The position numbers and the translations under genes are program-made. The notes beneath the pieces were generated by a model. It was not told the origin of the DNA. It was given only the letters and a program-made list of their open reading frames with translations, and ran no database searches. A DNA stretch of 64,000 bases from Macrolepiota albuminosa (Eukaryota > Basidiomycota > Agaricomycetes > Agaricales > Agaricaceae): contig JAMWFC010000090.1 in assembly GCA_027475525.1 (NCBI GenBank), positions 1,798,001 through 1,862,000 on the forward strand. Reading direction: 5' to 3'. Shown one piece after another: positions 25,162-36,491 of this stretch (within the stretch, counting starts at the first letter, position 1; the number at the start of each line of letters is the position of its first letter).

Positions 25162-26017
25162 TTGCCAGCCAGCTTTGGATGAAGTGTCCATAGCATACTC
25201 ACTTGTACGTGAAGGAACAAACCTCGTGGCTCATAAGGCAGCGGTAGTGGATCTACTGCTGAGACTGCATATACTCAATGACAGTGTTGATTGGGTGCTC
25301 GCAATTTGCGAGCAATATGCACTGCAGCCATGGCCACCATCAGAAACGGTGGAGGTACTTCCCCTGGTGCATCCGAAGGGGAAACAGAAGGCGACAAGCC
25401 TTCGTGAGAAAGAGATACCTCGGTTGCATCAGCAATGGCAAGAGGAATTCGCTGATATGGTCAATGGGACCAAAGAGGAGCTCCTGCCTTGGTGGGAAGT
25501 GAACTATGAGATTAATCTCATAGACAAGAGCAAGCAATACAAGTATCACTTGCTGCACTGCCCACACGCACTCCAGGAGCAATTACGCAATAAAACTAAT
25601 CGCTATTTGAATGCTCAGTGGTGGTCACCATGCACCACTGCTCAGGCTGCACCATTACTGTGCATCCCAAAGAAGGATGGAACCCTTCAAACAGCTCTTG
25701 ATGCATGTCAGCACAATGACAATACCATAAAGGATGTAATGCCTTTACCAGATCAGGAGGTGATCCAGGAAGACATGGCTCAGGGAAAGTATTCCTTGAA
25801 GATTGATCTTACTGACGCCTATGAGCAGGTGCGCATCTGCACCAAAGATGTACCCAAGACCATATTTGCATCAATCATGGGCACATTTACCAGCAACATA
25901 ATGCAGATTGGGGACTGTAATGCCCCTGCAACCTTTCAGAGGCTCATGACCTCTATTTTTTGAGACGTGATAGGACATTTTATGCACGTCTACTTAGATG
26001 ATATATTCATCTACTCA

Positions 26018-26171
26018 GATTCCATGGAGGAGCATGAGCAGCACCTCAGAGTCATGTTCAAACGACTGCGCAAGTACAAGTTGTACTTGAAGTGGATTCC
26101 ATGGAGGAGCATGAGCAGCACCTCAGAGTCATGTTCAAACGACTGCGCAAGTACAAGTTGTACTTGAAGTG
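26018..26171 (+). repeat. 77-bp perfect tandem duplication in RT
   Basis: Units 26018-26094 and 26095-26171, beginning GATTCCATGGAGGAGCATGA, appear identical. The length (3n+2) shifts the frame right after YLDDIFIYSD and brings pol back into the original gag frame. Confidence 0.95.
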
Positions 26172-28665
26172 GAAGAAGTGTGAGCTTTACGCTCAAAGTA
26201 TAGACTGCCTAGGGCATGTCATCAATGAGTGGGGTATCCACCCCAATCAGGACAAGCTTGATTGCATTCAGGAGTGGTGCACGCCGCGACACTACAATGA
26301 CATCCAACAATTCATTGGCCTTGTCAACTACATATCGAGCTTTTTGCCCAATGTCACTGCTTATACTGGGCCACTTATGGCCATGACACAGAACAGGTCA
26401 CCGTTCAATTGGAGGCCACTGCACCAGCGGTGCTTTGAGATGGTCAAACGGATCTGTACAAAGACTCCAGTTATTCAACCAATTGACCCTAGACAGGACA
26501 AGCCTATATGGCTCATTTGCGACGCGTCTAAGACAGGCGTCAGTGCCATGTATGGCCAGGGGAGTAGCTGGCAGACGTGCCACCCAGCAGGATTCATGTC
26601 GAAGAAGTTCACGACTGCCCAGCAAAACTATGCTGTACACAAGCTGGAGACTCTAGCCATACTCAAAGCCCTCCTCAAGTGGAAGGACAAGCTGATGGGG
26701 TACCCCATCCACATCATAACGGATCACAAGGCACTTGAGTTCTTCAAAACTCAAGTGAACTTGTTGCTGCATCAGCGACGTTGGATTGACTACATGTCAA
26801 AATACCAGTTTGACATCACCTATGTTAAAGGTGAGCTCAACAAAGTGGCAGGCTGCTTGTCTCGCTACTTTGAGAGCGATGTAGTCAGGGAGGCTCACAA
26901 GCCTCATGAGTATGTGCAGGCAGACTGCTGCATAGACCCAGATGGAGAGGATCTACCTTTCCACCGATACCAGGAATTCAGGGAGCATGTCCTGGACGTA
27001 CGCATGATGCGTGACAATGAGCAGAGGCGAAGTACTCACCTCAGGGAGCAGCGTGAAGAGCGGGATGTAGCCGTCCAGCTGCTCAAGGAGCATGAAGTCA
27101 TGAATCCAGCGTCACCTGGAGAACGTAAGCGCTCTGACAGACCCATTACTCTGGCTGAGATGCTTGAAGGCGAATTGCCTTCATCCCAGCCCCCTAGCCT
27201 GGACAGCGACGACTTCTGAATGGAAGTGGTGCAGGAATATGGTGATGATTCTCTCTTTGCCAAGATAATTGCCAATCCTGACGACCATCCTTGGTTCAGG
27301 CAGGAGCCTGGTGGACTGATCACAACGGAAAACTGTCAAGAGGTGGCAGTGGTCTGCCTTCCCTGTATGCAAACCATTGTTATGTGAGTACTGGACCAGG
27401 CCCATGCACTGGTGGGGCACTTTGGTGCCACACAAACATTGGGATACATCCGTAGGTGGTATTGGTGGCCATGTATGGCCCAAGAAGTGACTAAGTTCTG
27501 TGCCTCATGCACAGTGTGTCAGAGGGCAAAGTTGCCCCCTAGATCTCCTGCTGGGAAGCTACACCAGCTACCTGTGCCAGTAAAACCTTGGGACTCCATT
27601 GGAATGGACTTTGTAGGTCCCTTTCCCGAGTCTAGAGGGTTCGATTACCTCTGGGTGGTAATCTGCCACATGACAAGCATGGTGCATCTGATACCAGTGC
27701 GAACTACACTGACAGCTAAGGAGCTGTCATGGATCTACCTCAGGGAGATTGTTAGGCTGCATGGGCTGCCTAGTACTATCGTCAGTGACCGTGACTCAAA
27801 GTTCACATCTCAATGGTAGAGGGAACTCCACAAACTGCTAGGAGCGTGACTCCTCATGTCGACGTCATTCCATCCTCAGATGGATAGGCAAACTGAGCGG
27901 GCCAACCACAGTATAGGCCAGATTTTAAGAGCAGTTGTTTGCCCTGACCAACAGGACTGGGTGAACTGGTGTCCACTCACTGAGTTTGTGATTAACATGA
28001 GTATCTCAGAGACGACAGGGTATGCACCCTTTGAGCTCAATGGAGGGTACTTGCCCTTCATGCTGCACAAAATTTGTGCTGATGTGGTGGCCCACTGAGG
28101 AGTTGTCGAGTTCGCCAGGCAGGCCCTGGAGAATATTGTGGTGGTGCATGACACCATCATAGAGACACAAGTCTTTTAGGCAAAAAACGCCAATTACCGT
28201 AGGTGAACAGACCCACCAATAGCAGTAGGAGCGTTGGTCTATCTGTCAATGCGTAACCTGAGACTCCCAAAGGGATGGGCGAGTAAACTCTGCCCAAAAT
28301 GGGTAGGCCTGTACCGTGTGCTAGACGTGGAGCCAAGTACCTCCAACTATGTGTTGGAGCTGCCTCAGGCTTTGCAGGAACGACAAATTGTTCCAAAGTT
28401 CCATGTGTCACTGTTGCAACCATACAGTGCATCCAATGACGCACTATTTCCTAACAGGGCAACCCCAGGCCCCTATGATTTTGGAGCACAAGATGATGAC
28501 AAATGGTTTGTTGAATGCATCATAGAGCACCGGTGGACTGAGTGGAATACGCTCAAGTTTGAGGTACGGTAGTCCCTCAGAGACACAACATGGGAGCCAT
28601 ACTCCCATTGCTCCAAGTTGGCGGCACTTGACCGTTATTTGGAGTTGAAGAGTGTTAAGCGCTGA

Positions 28666-29739
28666 TAGGACCCCATACAGGATCAGCGCATCAACGGCAG
28701 GCTACGGCAACACGGCACAGGCTCAGGATACCTTAGCGCGCGCTAACTAACCAATTTTGGCAATATTTGATGGCTGCGCATGGCAAGAAGCAGATCCAAT
28801 CAGTGATAGCACCGACGGCAGACAGAATGACAACTGACAGATGGCATCAGTCACTAACGACAGCGCTTAGGGAGAAGCCTGATGATCTATCAAAAACTAA
28901 CGGACAGCTTGGCGTTTGACCTTGGCATCTGACATCGCTTAGCGCCTCGATCTGGCACCTGACATCGCTAAGCATTTTGGACAGACAGAAGGGTGATGGA
29001 TTGATGGTTTAGCTTCGCGATCTGTCGCCTGGCATTGCTAAGATTCTTGAATGGACAGTAGGGATCTGAAACCGTTGGAGCTACCCCTATGAAATTTTCT
29101 AGTTTACCGCACTTTGGCAATGGTTGGTCACTGGTGATGGTGAACTCCTTGTAGTATATAAAGTACTTACCAACTTGTACATACCCAGAGAAAAAACAGA
29201 CCAGAGTTTCCTGCTCCCCTTATTTCAGTCTCCCTTACGCTCAAGACCTCATTTACGGTCGGCAACGTTGAGCTCGCCGGCAGTTGCAGACTATCGCTAG
29301 CCTTCGACCTATTTGTGCCTTGCAGCTACGGCAGGCATTTACAACACTTAGACTTCGCTAAGCTTACTGTGTTCTTGCCACTAACATTGCCATGTGCACT
29401 TACCGCTTCCTTCATAGGTGCTTTACCTTAGCGCTTTACACTTGCCAATCCCCTTACCGACTTTTCCTCATTTTCATAGGCACGTTCTCTGGGACCTGCC
29501 CGGGACTCCTCACATCACTTATAGCGCGCCCAACGCAAGCTATTGGTATGGTAAGAGTATAACTATATTTGTTACTGACCAAACTTTGGGTGTCATCAGC
29601 GCCCACATCAGTTAGGTAAGCACGCCAGCACTTAAATTGATCAGCAGTGCTGATCATGGCTTGGCTGAGTTGGTCAGCAACTGTGGCTGAGACATGTCTA
29701 AAAATTCAAAAATTCTTTTTTCCCTTTCTTCCCTCAACC
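28666..29739 (+). promoter_or_regulatory. promoter-like spacer between pol and the extra gene
   Basis: About 1.1 kb with no ORF. It holds roughly ten variants of CGCTAAGC/GCTTAGCG (near 28655, 28731, 28861, 28943, 28968, 29037, 29353, 29429), three of them inside a degenerate ~30-bp repeat at 28905-29045 (..CTGACATCGCTTAGCGCC.. type). TATATAAAG follows at 29155-29163, then a pyrimidine-rich 5'-leader-like stretch and the ATG at 29740. This suggests a separate transcription unit inside the retrotransposon. Confidence 0.5.
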
Positions 29740-32700
29740 ATGGACAACATGCCCGTGGACCAGAGTGAGCAGCAGCAGCAGCAGCAACAGTTTGAGCTTG
29801 CACCGTCAGTCTTACCATTGGCTGGAGGGAGGGGCAGATGGCTCTCCCACTGACCCAAAATGTGCCCCAGTGGAGACAATTGCAACAGGCTGTGGGCTTC
29901 CTACAGCAGCAGCAACAACCAGCGGCGGGCTACCTGCCGCAGCAGCTGGTAATCAGTGGCTATTTGCCACACCAACTCATGCAGGGCAACGTTATGCCCC
30001 AAAACGCACCTGTGGATGGCTATCAGCCCCAACAACCAGTAGCGGGCGCTTATGCACCACATCACGCTGAGGGCCAATCCCAGCAACACCAGTATGGGGG
30101 GCTTGTCAGCCCCCAAGCGACGTCAGGATGGAGGCAGCTTGCCCCTGTACTAGCAACGGGGGCACATCCTTTTTCCTAGTTTACCGCTCCGGCACACTAC
30201 CCTGGCATGGGTGGCGTGCCTGTAATGATGCTGTACCCCCCGGCTTGGATGGGGCTTGGGGCGTGATGCCCCAGTACAAGGCACTAGCCAAGGGAGGCAA
30301 GTCAGCTTCCCTGTCGACCACAGTACCAGTTGACAATCTAGAGGAACACCAAGCATCCCTCATGCAGGCCACTGCAGCCATTGAGAGCACAAAGACTCTC
30401 AGTACAGAACTAAGCATCAGTTCATTGGCCAAAGCACCAACAAAGAGCCTGGCCAGGCTCTCCTTGTTACAGCAGCTGGAGATGCCGCACCAACCTGAGC
30501 CCAGCTTGGAAGAAGAGTCGCGTCCTCGACGCAACAAAGGAAAAGCATGGGCAGTTGAGCCCAGTCTCAACCAGGACTTAGTCCTGGCTACTCTCCTCCA
30601 ACGCCTGGGGGACAATGGGTGTGATGTACCTGCAGAGTCGTCATTCCTCCGTGATGCAGAGGCAGTTGTCCTTATCAGCTGGATGATGGATGACATGGAT
30701 CATATGCGCACTCAGCGCAAAACTGATCTCCTTGCCCTATCAGCTGCTCGTAAGCGGCAGACTACACCCCCGAGTTGGGACACCAACTCCAGCAAAAGGG
30801 CACATCAGCAAGGAGTGGAGGACGTGCCCTTCTGCTCGACTCAGTCAAGCGTTGTCGTCTCTGGCTGGAAGGCTGGTCTAGGGTGGGACATCCTTCCCTA
30901 TGAAGATGCCCCTGCTCCAGCCGCCCCCCAGCTCATCCAGCGCCTCGCTAGTGGTGCATCTGAGGTCGCATTGTTGCGACCATTATCTGTGGTATCCACC
31001 ACACACTCTGGGGAGCAGAGTTCCTGGGGTGGCAGCACACGCCCCACTGAGGCTAAGGCCTCGCAACCCCAAAAGGATCGTTGGGGTAAGCAACTGAAAG
31101 GGCATGCATATGTCAACGTGCACTTTTCCGAGGATGCCCCAAAAGGGGCCCCAGGGGCTAACATCCTCTTCTTACCTGCAATACTGGTAGAGGGCCCGCC
31201 AGCCCAATTCCCGCAGTGTGTGTGGACAATAGACCCATATTCTGACATGTCTGTGCCGGAGAGGCTGCCATCCCCGCCCTCCGATGATGAATGGTATGAG
31301 GAGCCTGAAGAGGCTCGGATGGAATCCCCTGTGCCGCACAAGATGGCAGCACAATGCATGGCATGTGAATGGCGCAACAGCAATCAACGGGCCAAGATGG
31401 ACTGTTGGGCACAAGATAGCGCCAAACAAGGAGCTGCCCTCCTCGAGAATGAAACTGGGCGCATCCCTGATGTGCTCGGTGTGGTGATCTATCGTGATCA
31501 TACTATTGAGCATCAAAACTCATTCTTTGGCGCGGGGTTATCCCCTCAGTTCTATTGGTCGCCAGTGACCAATACTATTTTTGTCGGGCAAGAAGCCCGC
31601 ACAGCCAGGGCCTTCAAGGCTGACAAAGAGGGCAATGCCACGCATACGTCCCACAATAGTAAGGTGTACCAAATTGCACCTCGCAGGTTTCTCTGCAGTC
31701 CTCGAAAGCTTCACAGGCTCCATGCACTAGTGAACAACCAGTTTACGCTGATTTGTCAGCATCAGTTGGGCTACCTCCTGCTCAACAAATTCAAACAGGT
31801 GACTATGAATTGTCACCCTACAGCCTGAGACAAAACAATGTCTCAACTACTTGACAAGATCCCGTACAAGACTATTGCGGTATCTTTTGCGAGTTTGGAG
31901 AAGTGGGAGAAAGTCTCATGGATGATTGCCCCTTCATGGATCTATCGCCACAAGGAAAGTGGAAGACTGGCCTTCGTCAGCCTGACTCCCCCTGACCCAA
32001 AGCAGCCTTTTGCTTTGGACTACCTGGGCTCCTATGCCCTTCTCTATGGGCGTCCTGGTATGTTCAACATATGGACCAGTCTGGCCATGGACCATGCCAT
32101 GCACATTTATTGGCGCAGCCTCTTTGGGTTTGCGCTTGTGCATGCGCTCAGCGCCAGCTGCCCCTCCAAGACCACGGTACACAAGTACCTGGCCTATGTC
32201 TTCGCAAGGCCAGGCCTCTACAAAGAGGCCGTGGCCGAATATGAGGTGGCTACGGGCCAAGCCTTTATGCCCCTCCACGCCAATGACCCTACCTTTGAGG
32301 CTTGGGCTGTAGACATCCCGGAAGCATCCGCTTCCATGTTCACCACTTTGGATGTGTTATGCGTCCTTCTCCACAATCAAATTCTGGTCAGCTGTGCTGA
32401 CCATGCTTATACCTATGGGGTCACCTACTTCGCCCACATCTTTTTCAGTGACAGCTGGCTCTACAATGAGGCGGCTGCCATTGACGATGAGAGGCTGCAA
32501 CGCCTCAATCACTACAGGACCCCTCAGTCCCTTGCTCAGTGGGATGGGTGGTGCAAGGCCACCATTGGCGACTGCCAATGACTGATGCTCCAGCAGCAGG
32601 AGAGTTGTTGTGTGTTTGACAATGCGTTTACCAAGGGGATGTATCTTCTCATTGGGCAAGACATATATGCCCGCGAGATCTGGACGTGCCAGTACCCATC

Positions 32701-32947
32701 TGACACTGGAGATATTCCTGATCCCCACCCTCCTACTCCAGGGCCGACTTTTGACCCCATGATTACACTGTCCCTGCTATGGAACTTTAATGACTCCCTG
32801 CCTCTTGCAGGGCTATTGGGCACCACTCATGAGCCCGCACCCGAGGATGAACTTCTCGACTACGACATGGATGACGTGACTGCTGATCCATTCTGGGAGC
32901 CTGGGGACTCTCCAATTGCCTCTGTCCCTGACTTACTGATGGCCTGA
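29740..32947 (+). pseudogene. extra reading frame behind pol, function unknown
   Basis: A coding region of about 1070 codons between pol and the 3' LTR, ending 45 bp before the LTR. The N-terminus (MDNMPVDQSEQQQQQQQ) is Gln-rich and runs into GYLPQQ/GYLPHQ/GYQPQQ-type repeats. A long Ser/Pro/acidic, probably disordered middle follows, then a compact-looking, Trp/Tyr-rich part (31838-32581; e.g. KYLAYVFARPGLYKEAVAEY, LDYLGSYALLYGRPGMFNIW) and an acidic tail. No signal peptide, membrane anchor or known domain was recognised, so an envelope protein is not supported. It is broken by frameshifts near 29835 and 30180-30260 and by TGA at 31826 and 32579. The last three blocks share one frame. Confidence 0.6.
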
Positions 32948-32992
32948 CCGTCGGAGTATTTCAAGACCATAGTTCAGTCTAATTGGGGGGTG

Positions 32993-33297
32993 TGTAGTGT
33001 AGTCCACTATGTGGCATTGGCCACATAGCTTTTCTTACTGTAGTCGATATTATATTATTATTATAATATAATATTATTATTTACTGTACTATAAATAGTT
33101 TACATGTGCTGCTTACTAAGCAGCTTATTTTGTGTTTATACTACATAATATTATTATTTACTGTACTATAAATAGTTTACATGTGCTGCTTACTAAGCAG
33201 CTTATTTTGTGTTTATACTACATAGTCAATAGACCCGACTGGTCTGATTCTGTGCAGTGTGAACCTTAAGCTCTCACTCAACTGTAACTTTGTTACA
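32993..33297 (+). repeat. 3' LTR of the 12.5-kb Ty3, with internal tandem duplication
   Basis: 305 bp, about 96 bp longer than the 5' LTR. Most of the difference is a tandem copy of the block running from atattattatttactg through the AAGCAGC hairpin to actacata. It was presumably gained after insertion, as the 5' LTR has one copy. Confidence 0.9.
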
Positions 33298-33671
33298 AAT
33301 AGGTTTCATGATGGTAGTTGAAGGTCAAGATGTGGATCAACCAACTTGAACTACTTCCAAATATATCCAAACATGGTCACATGACTCTGTCTGTATTTCC
33401 ACATGCAACTTACTCCTTGTTTCTGACTAAAACAGGAATAAACCTGAAAAATTAGAGATGCTCAAAAAACTGTCCCAATGAGTCAATACTTTAAAATGGC
33501 TATTGCTCCATCAGTTTTGATCTCAATTACATAAGCCTAGGTCTATTTTGTAGCTACAATGCCATAGTATTTTAAATGATTTAATCAGGATTTTAGGTAC
33601 TTCCCATCCTTCATGCCAATGTCATCTTTCAAAAGGTATCAAACATTGGGACAGTTTTTTGAGCTACTGTA

Positions 33672-34620
33672 GCTTGACTTAACATCATCAGAAAGTTAAG
33701 TGCTAGCATTGTCTATGGTGCCAACCACAGGCACATTTGTGTTGTGCTATTTCATTTTTTTTCCAAACCTGTGTTAAAATTGTGGTACTTACAGTCTGCT
33801 AGGTAGCATCAGGAGCACTATTTACTAGTGCCTAGTTATCTTGTATTGTCTCAAGCACACTGGAACTCTGTCAGAACTCTTCACACTTTATGCATGCTAG
33901 GTGCTGGAGATGACATTTTACTATGTAGTGTCTAGTGTTCCCAACCACAGTTGGTGTCATCACCACAACTACTGCAAAGTGGTCCAAGACTGCCTTGCCA
34001 CTTCCAGATCCTCCTGAGAATGAAAATTGTAATCTAAGATCTTTCTCAACATTCAAGGAGCACTCTGAACTTTTCAAAATAGTATCTCTGATCAATGTTG
34101 AAAATTTTGAAGAGTTGCTTGACACACATACTCTAATCAGATTTTTGTCAAGTCTGTAGTCAAGAGTTTGAAAGAAGGCTTTTGGCTCTTCATAAACACT
34201 CATCTTAACACCTACCTGTCTATTTGTGACATGTCTACCAAGCCCCCAGAAAATTCTGTTGAGGCAGACTTCCTGAGGTTGCAGCATAATATAGAAGTAG
34301 AGAAGGAACATTTCTCCCCTTCTTTTAGCAAGCACTTGTTTCTTTCAATGGCCAGTACACCAATTTATACTGTTTTAAAACCACATTCTTCAGACTTCTG
34401 GTTGGTTACTGATGTCAAAGCAAGGACTTACTCACTAAATTCAATGGTCCTCTACCAAAGCATATCAGGTTTTTTATTGAACAATTTGAACTATCTGAGC
34501 TGCCTATTATTGAATATAAAAAATTATTCTATTAAAGGACTTATCTGGTATAAATCAAATGCTGCTGAAGCCTACAGATTGATTCTCATGCATAAACTTT
34601 GGCAGTTAAAATAAGTACTA
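33672..34620 (+). pseudogene. reverse transcriptase fragment, probably DIRS-like
   Basis: From 34040 one can follow LRSFSTFKEHSELFKIVSLI, NVENFEELLDTH, KEGFWLFINTHLNTYLSICD, KPPENSVEADFLRLQHNIEV, STPIYTVLKPHSSDF, LVTDVKA.TYSLNSMV and the AEAYRLILMHKLWQLK block. The pattern PHS.DFRLVTD...SLNSM...SD.AEAYR is what I know from DIRS-type and related RTs of Agaricomycetes, distinct from Ty3 and copia. A frame change near 34160 and lost residues indicate decay. The piece starts right of the Tc1 element and stops near 34620. Confidence 0.5.
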
Positions 34621-34856
34621 ACAATTGATAAGCAAAGGCATGTTGATAAGTGAATTTTAAAGATCAAAGAGTAATTGTGATTTTGATTTTTGCTACTATT
34701 GTTGAGAATAATGAGCTCACACAATGAACAGAACACTTTTAATTTTATTACATCAACTAATAAACAGATCTTGTAGTAGCTATGTGCTTCTCAGCACTTT
34801 TAACACTAGGTGCTCTGCTTCTTTTTGCTGGGTTCTCTGTCTGATTTCCCAACAAC

Positions 34857-35406
34857 TATATCAGGTACCACTAACCTGGGGCCTTTCAAATAAAGCAATG
34901 CCTTTACAAGGTGGACTTACGTGCCAAACTATATGTATTCAGTGGTCTGATGCTCTGAGATATGCTTCAGAGCCTAAAACATATAAAAAAACAAGTCCAG
35001 AGTTGATAGACTTGGTCTGGGATTGAAGTAAATAGAGAAAGAGAAGTAATAAGGTCAAGTTGAGAACCAGGGGTTCTAAGACAAGACCAGAGTTAGATAA
35101 ACTTAAAGTGCAAAGTGCACACCAATTCTAAGTATGCATGCCAGTCAAAGCATGCTAGTCAAATGCATGTCAGTCAAGTGCATGTCAGTCCAGCACATGC
35201 CATGATTTGTGGGGCATGCAAAAAGAAACAAACAACAATTCAGGTAATATCAAGACTAAGAAATACAAGATAGTAACTACAGGCTCTAAATACTGTGGAT
35301 GCATACTCCAGCAATTTGGAGGGTTTTCAGCATATCTACAATGACTCCTGGGAACTCTATGAGTGGTGGCAGAACAGGAAAACACTTGTATACTTGGGAT
35401 AGTACC
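34857..35406 (+). repeat. diverged LTR copy related to 51947-52740
   Basis: It follows the reverse complement of 52740-52250: ggtggactt..., the gggttctaagac-agaccagagtt block, several tcaaagcatgc/tcagtcaagtgcatg-type repeats and the tatcaagactaag block. The start near 34857 is degenerate and the right part is cut by the LTR at 35407. Strand is arbitrary, relative to the 51947 copy. Confidence 0.65.
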
Positions 35407-35857
35407 TGCAAAGGCAACCTCTGGAGGCTATGACTTAGTCATACAGCTGGCAGAAGGAGATCCAAAGTATATTAAAGTATATACTAACAATATCATAATA
35501 TTTACTCACCTGGCAGAGGGAGATCCAAAAAAAAACAAGTCTAGAGATTCTCTATGCCAGAATTGATGCTTCTGAAGCCTTGAAAGTGTGAGAAGCAACT
35601 GTACAAGACAACAAAACTTAAAAAACTTGAAAATTGCCTAAAAAACAATTGCACAAATAAGGCAGGAAAACTCTGAACTTGTCTGAATGATAGCTAAAGA
35701 ACCAGAGCACCTCAAAGGCCAAAAGTAGTACTGATAGATAGTGTTGAAAGAATAAAAACAGTAAAGTGAAAGAATGACAAAAGAAATAAGAAAATAAATA
35801 AAGAGAGAATGAAGGAATAATGAGTGAAAAAGGAAAGAAATGAGGAGTCCCCTGACA
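35407..35857 (+). mobile_element. solo LTR, TGTAAGGG family (diverged)
   Basis: Starts TGCAAAGGCAACC and ends CCCCTGACA, parallel to the copies at 5052 and 46849. Flanks GTACC and GTCTC share only part of a target duplication. It interrupts the LTR-like repeat on its left. Confidence 0.78.
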
Positions 35858-36331
35858 GTCTCTTTGTTCAGACTTCCTTTGGTTAGATTGTGTAACCTGC
35901 TGATCAAGGGCAGGTGACTCTTGAGAAAGCATGAAGGAGTTGGCATTAACACTCATATGTTGAATAGGGAAAACTTGAGGATTTTGCCCAATGGAAGAGA
36001 GTTCAGTGTTATAATAAATAAAATATATAAACTCATTGTGACATGCTACCTTGACTTCAGTATCAGTGGAAGTTCCCTTTGATGCAATGAGTGGGCTTAC
36101 TTAGAGGGAGATCATTGAAGTGGAAGTTCCCTGAGGAACAGGTTCTACTCATGCCTCCTCTCTAGATACATACATGTGATGGTCACAACTTCAGGCTCTT
36201 TCATTGGTTGTGTAAAAACACTTTGTTTTGACTTAACAAATTGCCTTCCTGAATTATAAGAAGATTGGGTAAAAACCCCCAATTGGGTTCTCCCAGCCTC
36301 TCACAACAAGACCTGTGATTGATTGCAGATA
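35858..36331. other. transition zone, no gene seen
   Basis: CpG-poor transposon debris. Part of it (about 36150-36250) resembles 6860-6960: a ctctctaga-ccatacat block followed by a ttgattg-taaaaaca block. CpG-normal DNA begins near 36380 with the tRNA inverted repeat. Confidence 0.45.
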
Positions 36332-36491
36332 TGTGAATACATATGATATGCTACAATTGCTGTTGAGTAAAAGTTGGGTAACGTTGATTGAGAATCAAAT
36401 CATCTGACAAGGACTGACACAAGCAGTAGACACAAAAATAGGTCGTTGACCTACGAGTTATTATTATCAAAAAAGAATCTGGCTCTTTGAT

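Larger units (their letters stand above)
21088..28665 (+). pseudogene. gag-pol of the 12.5-kb Ty3 (gag, PR, RT, RH, IN, chromodomain)
   Basis: A single gag-pol frame can be followed from about 21088 to the stop at 28663-28665. Order: acidic N-terminal gag (to about 22140); capsid-like gag (22708-23322, DVRRDFQSAKYTEKLGVQEF); zinc knuckle CFAYGQPGHYTTNC with Tyr for the second Cys; protease with STTSG instead of DSG/DTG; RT with YLDDIFIYSD (about 25989-26018); RNase H (CDASKTGVSAMYGQG, ITDHKALEFF); H2C2 finger (HFGAT...CASCTVC); integrase D, D, E in GMDFVGPF, SDRDSKF and QTERANH; and a C-terminal chromodomain-like stretch (VECIIEHRWTEWNTLKFEVR). In-frame stops occur at 21319, 21718, 21841, 22138, 25961, about 27817 and 28570, among others. 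Tandem duplications of 316 bp and 77 bp shift the frame twice. Confidence 0.88.
20766..33297 (+). mobile_element. 12.5-kb Ty3/gypsy chromovirus-like LTR retrotransposon, TSD AATAG
   Basis: Two LTRs, 20766-20974 and 32993-33297, bound the element, with AATAG directly outside at 20761-20765 and 33298-33302. A GGGGGG polypurine tract precedes the 3' LTR. The content is gag-pol in one frame (21088-28665), promoter-like DNA, then an extra coding region (29740-32947). At 12.5 kb it is about twice the usual Ty3 length. Base composition is far richer in CpG than the Tc1 it sits in. Stops, two tandem duplications and a lost protease Asp make this copy non-autonomous. No tRNA-type primer site (TGG...) follows the 5' LTR. 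Confidence 0.92.
19744..33309 (-). pseudogene. Tc1 transposase pseudogene (DD34E), interrupted
   Basis: Transposase of a cut-and-paste element. The start codon and residues MKPI are at 33309-33298; the rest resumes at 20765 as PPAQHSTVASLLAQKYS, because the Ty3 element inserted after codon 4. An HTH segment follows (LHQIGAQTGLGKPNIGKIGR), then the catalytic domain: the first Asp reads TDKTK where TDETK is expected, then QQDNDPKYNSKRANKWF and SEHLWEYLKR with 34 residues between D and E. Region 20116-20349 has several TAG and TGA codons at expected Trp positions. The end TAG (19744-19746) follows HTKY in a shifted frame. Not functional. Confidence 0.85.
19517..33669 (-). mobile_element. Tc1-type DNA transposon split by a 12.5-kb Ty3 insertion
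   Basis: The ends are inverted repeats of about 220 bp (19517-19735 and 33447-33669), starting CAGTGGCTCAAAAAAGTG on the left and CAGTAGCTCAAAAAACTG on the right, each flanked by TA (19515-19516, 33670-33671). Without the Ty3 insertion (20766-33297) and its TSD copy, the element is about 1.6 kb, normal for Tc1. The transposase lies on the minus strand. The element is CpG-poor and dead. Confidence 0.88.

Noticed and set aside
28666..29739. A second LTR pair nested between pol and the extra gene
   Set aside because: No repeated ends or target duplication could be found around this stretch; promoter-like spacer is the simpler reading.
30181..31516. Minus-strand frames of 110-170 codons opposite the extra Ty3 gene
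   Set aside because: Antisense of a long plus-strand frame with third-position bias; no motif.
29740..32947. Envelope gene (errantivirus-like) as identity of the extra Ty3 gene
   Set aside because: No signal peptide, no transmembrane segment, no furin-like site or cysteine pattern; the N-terminus is Gln-rich and disordered.
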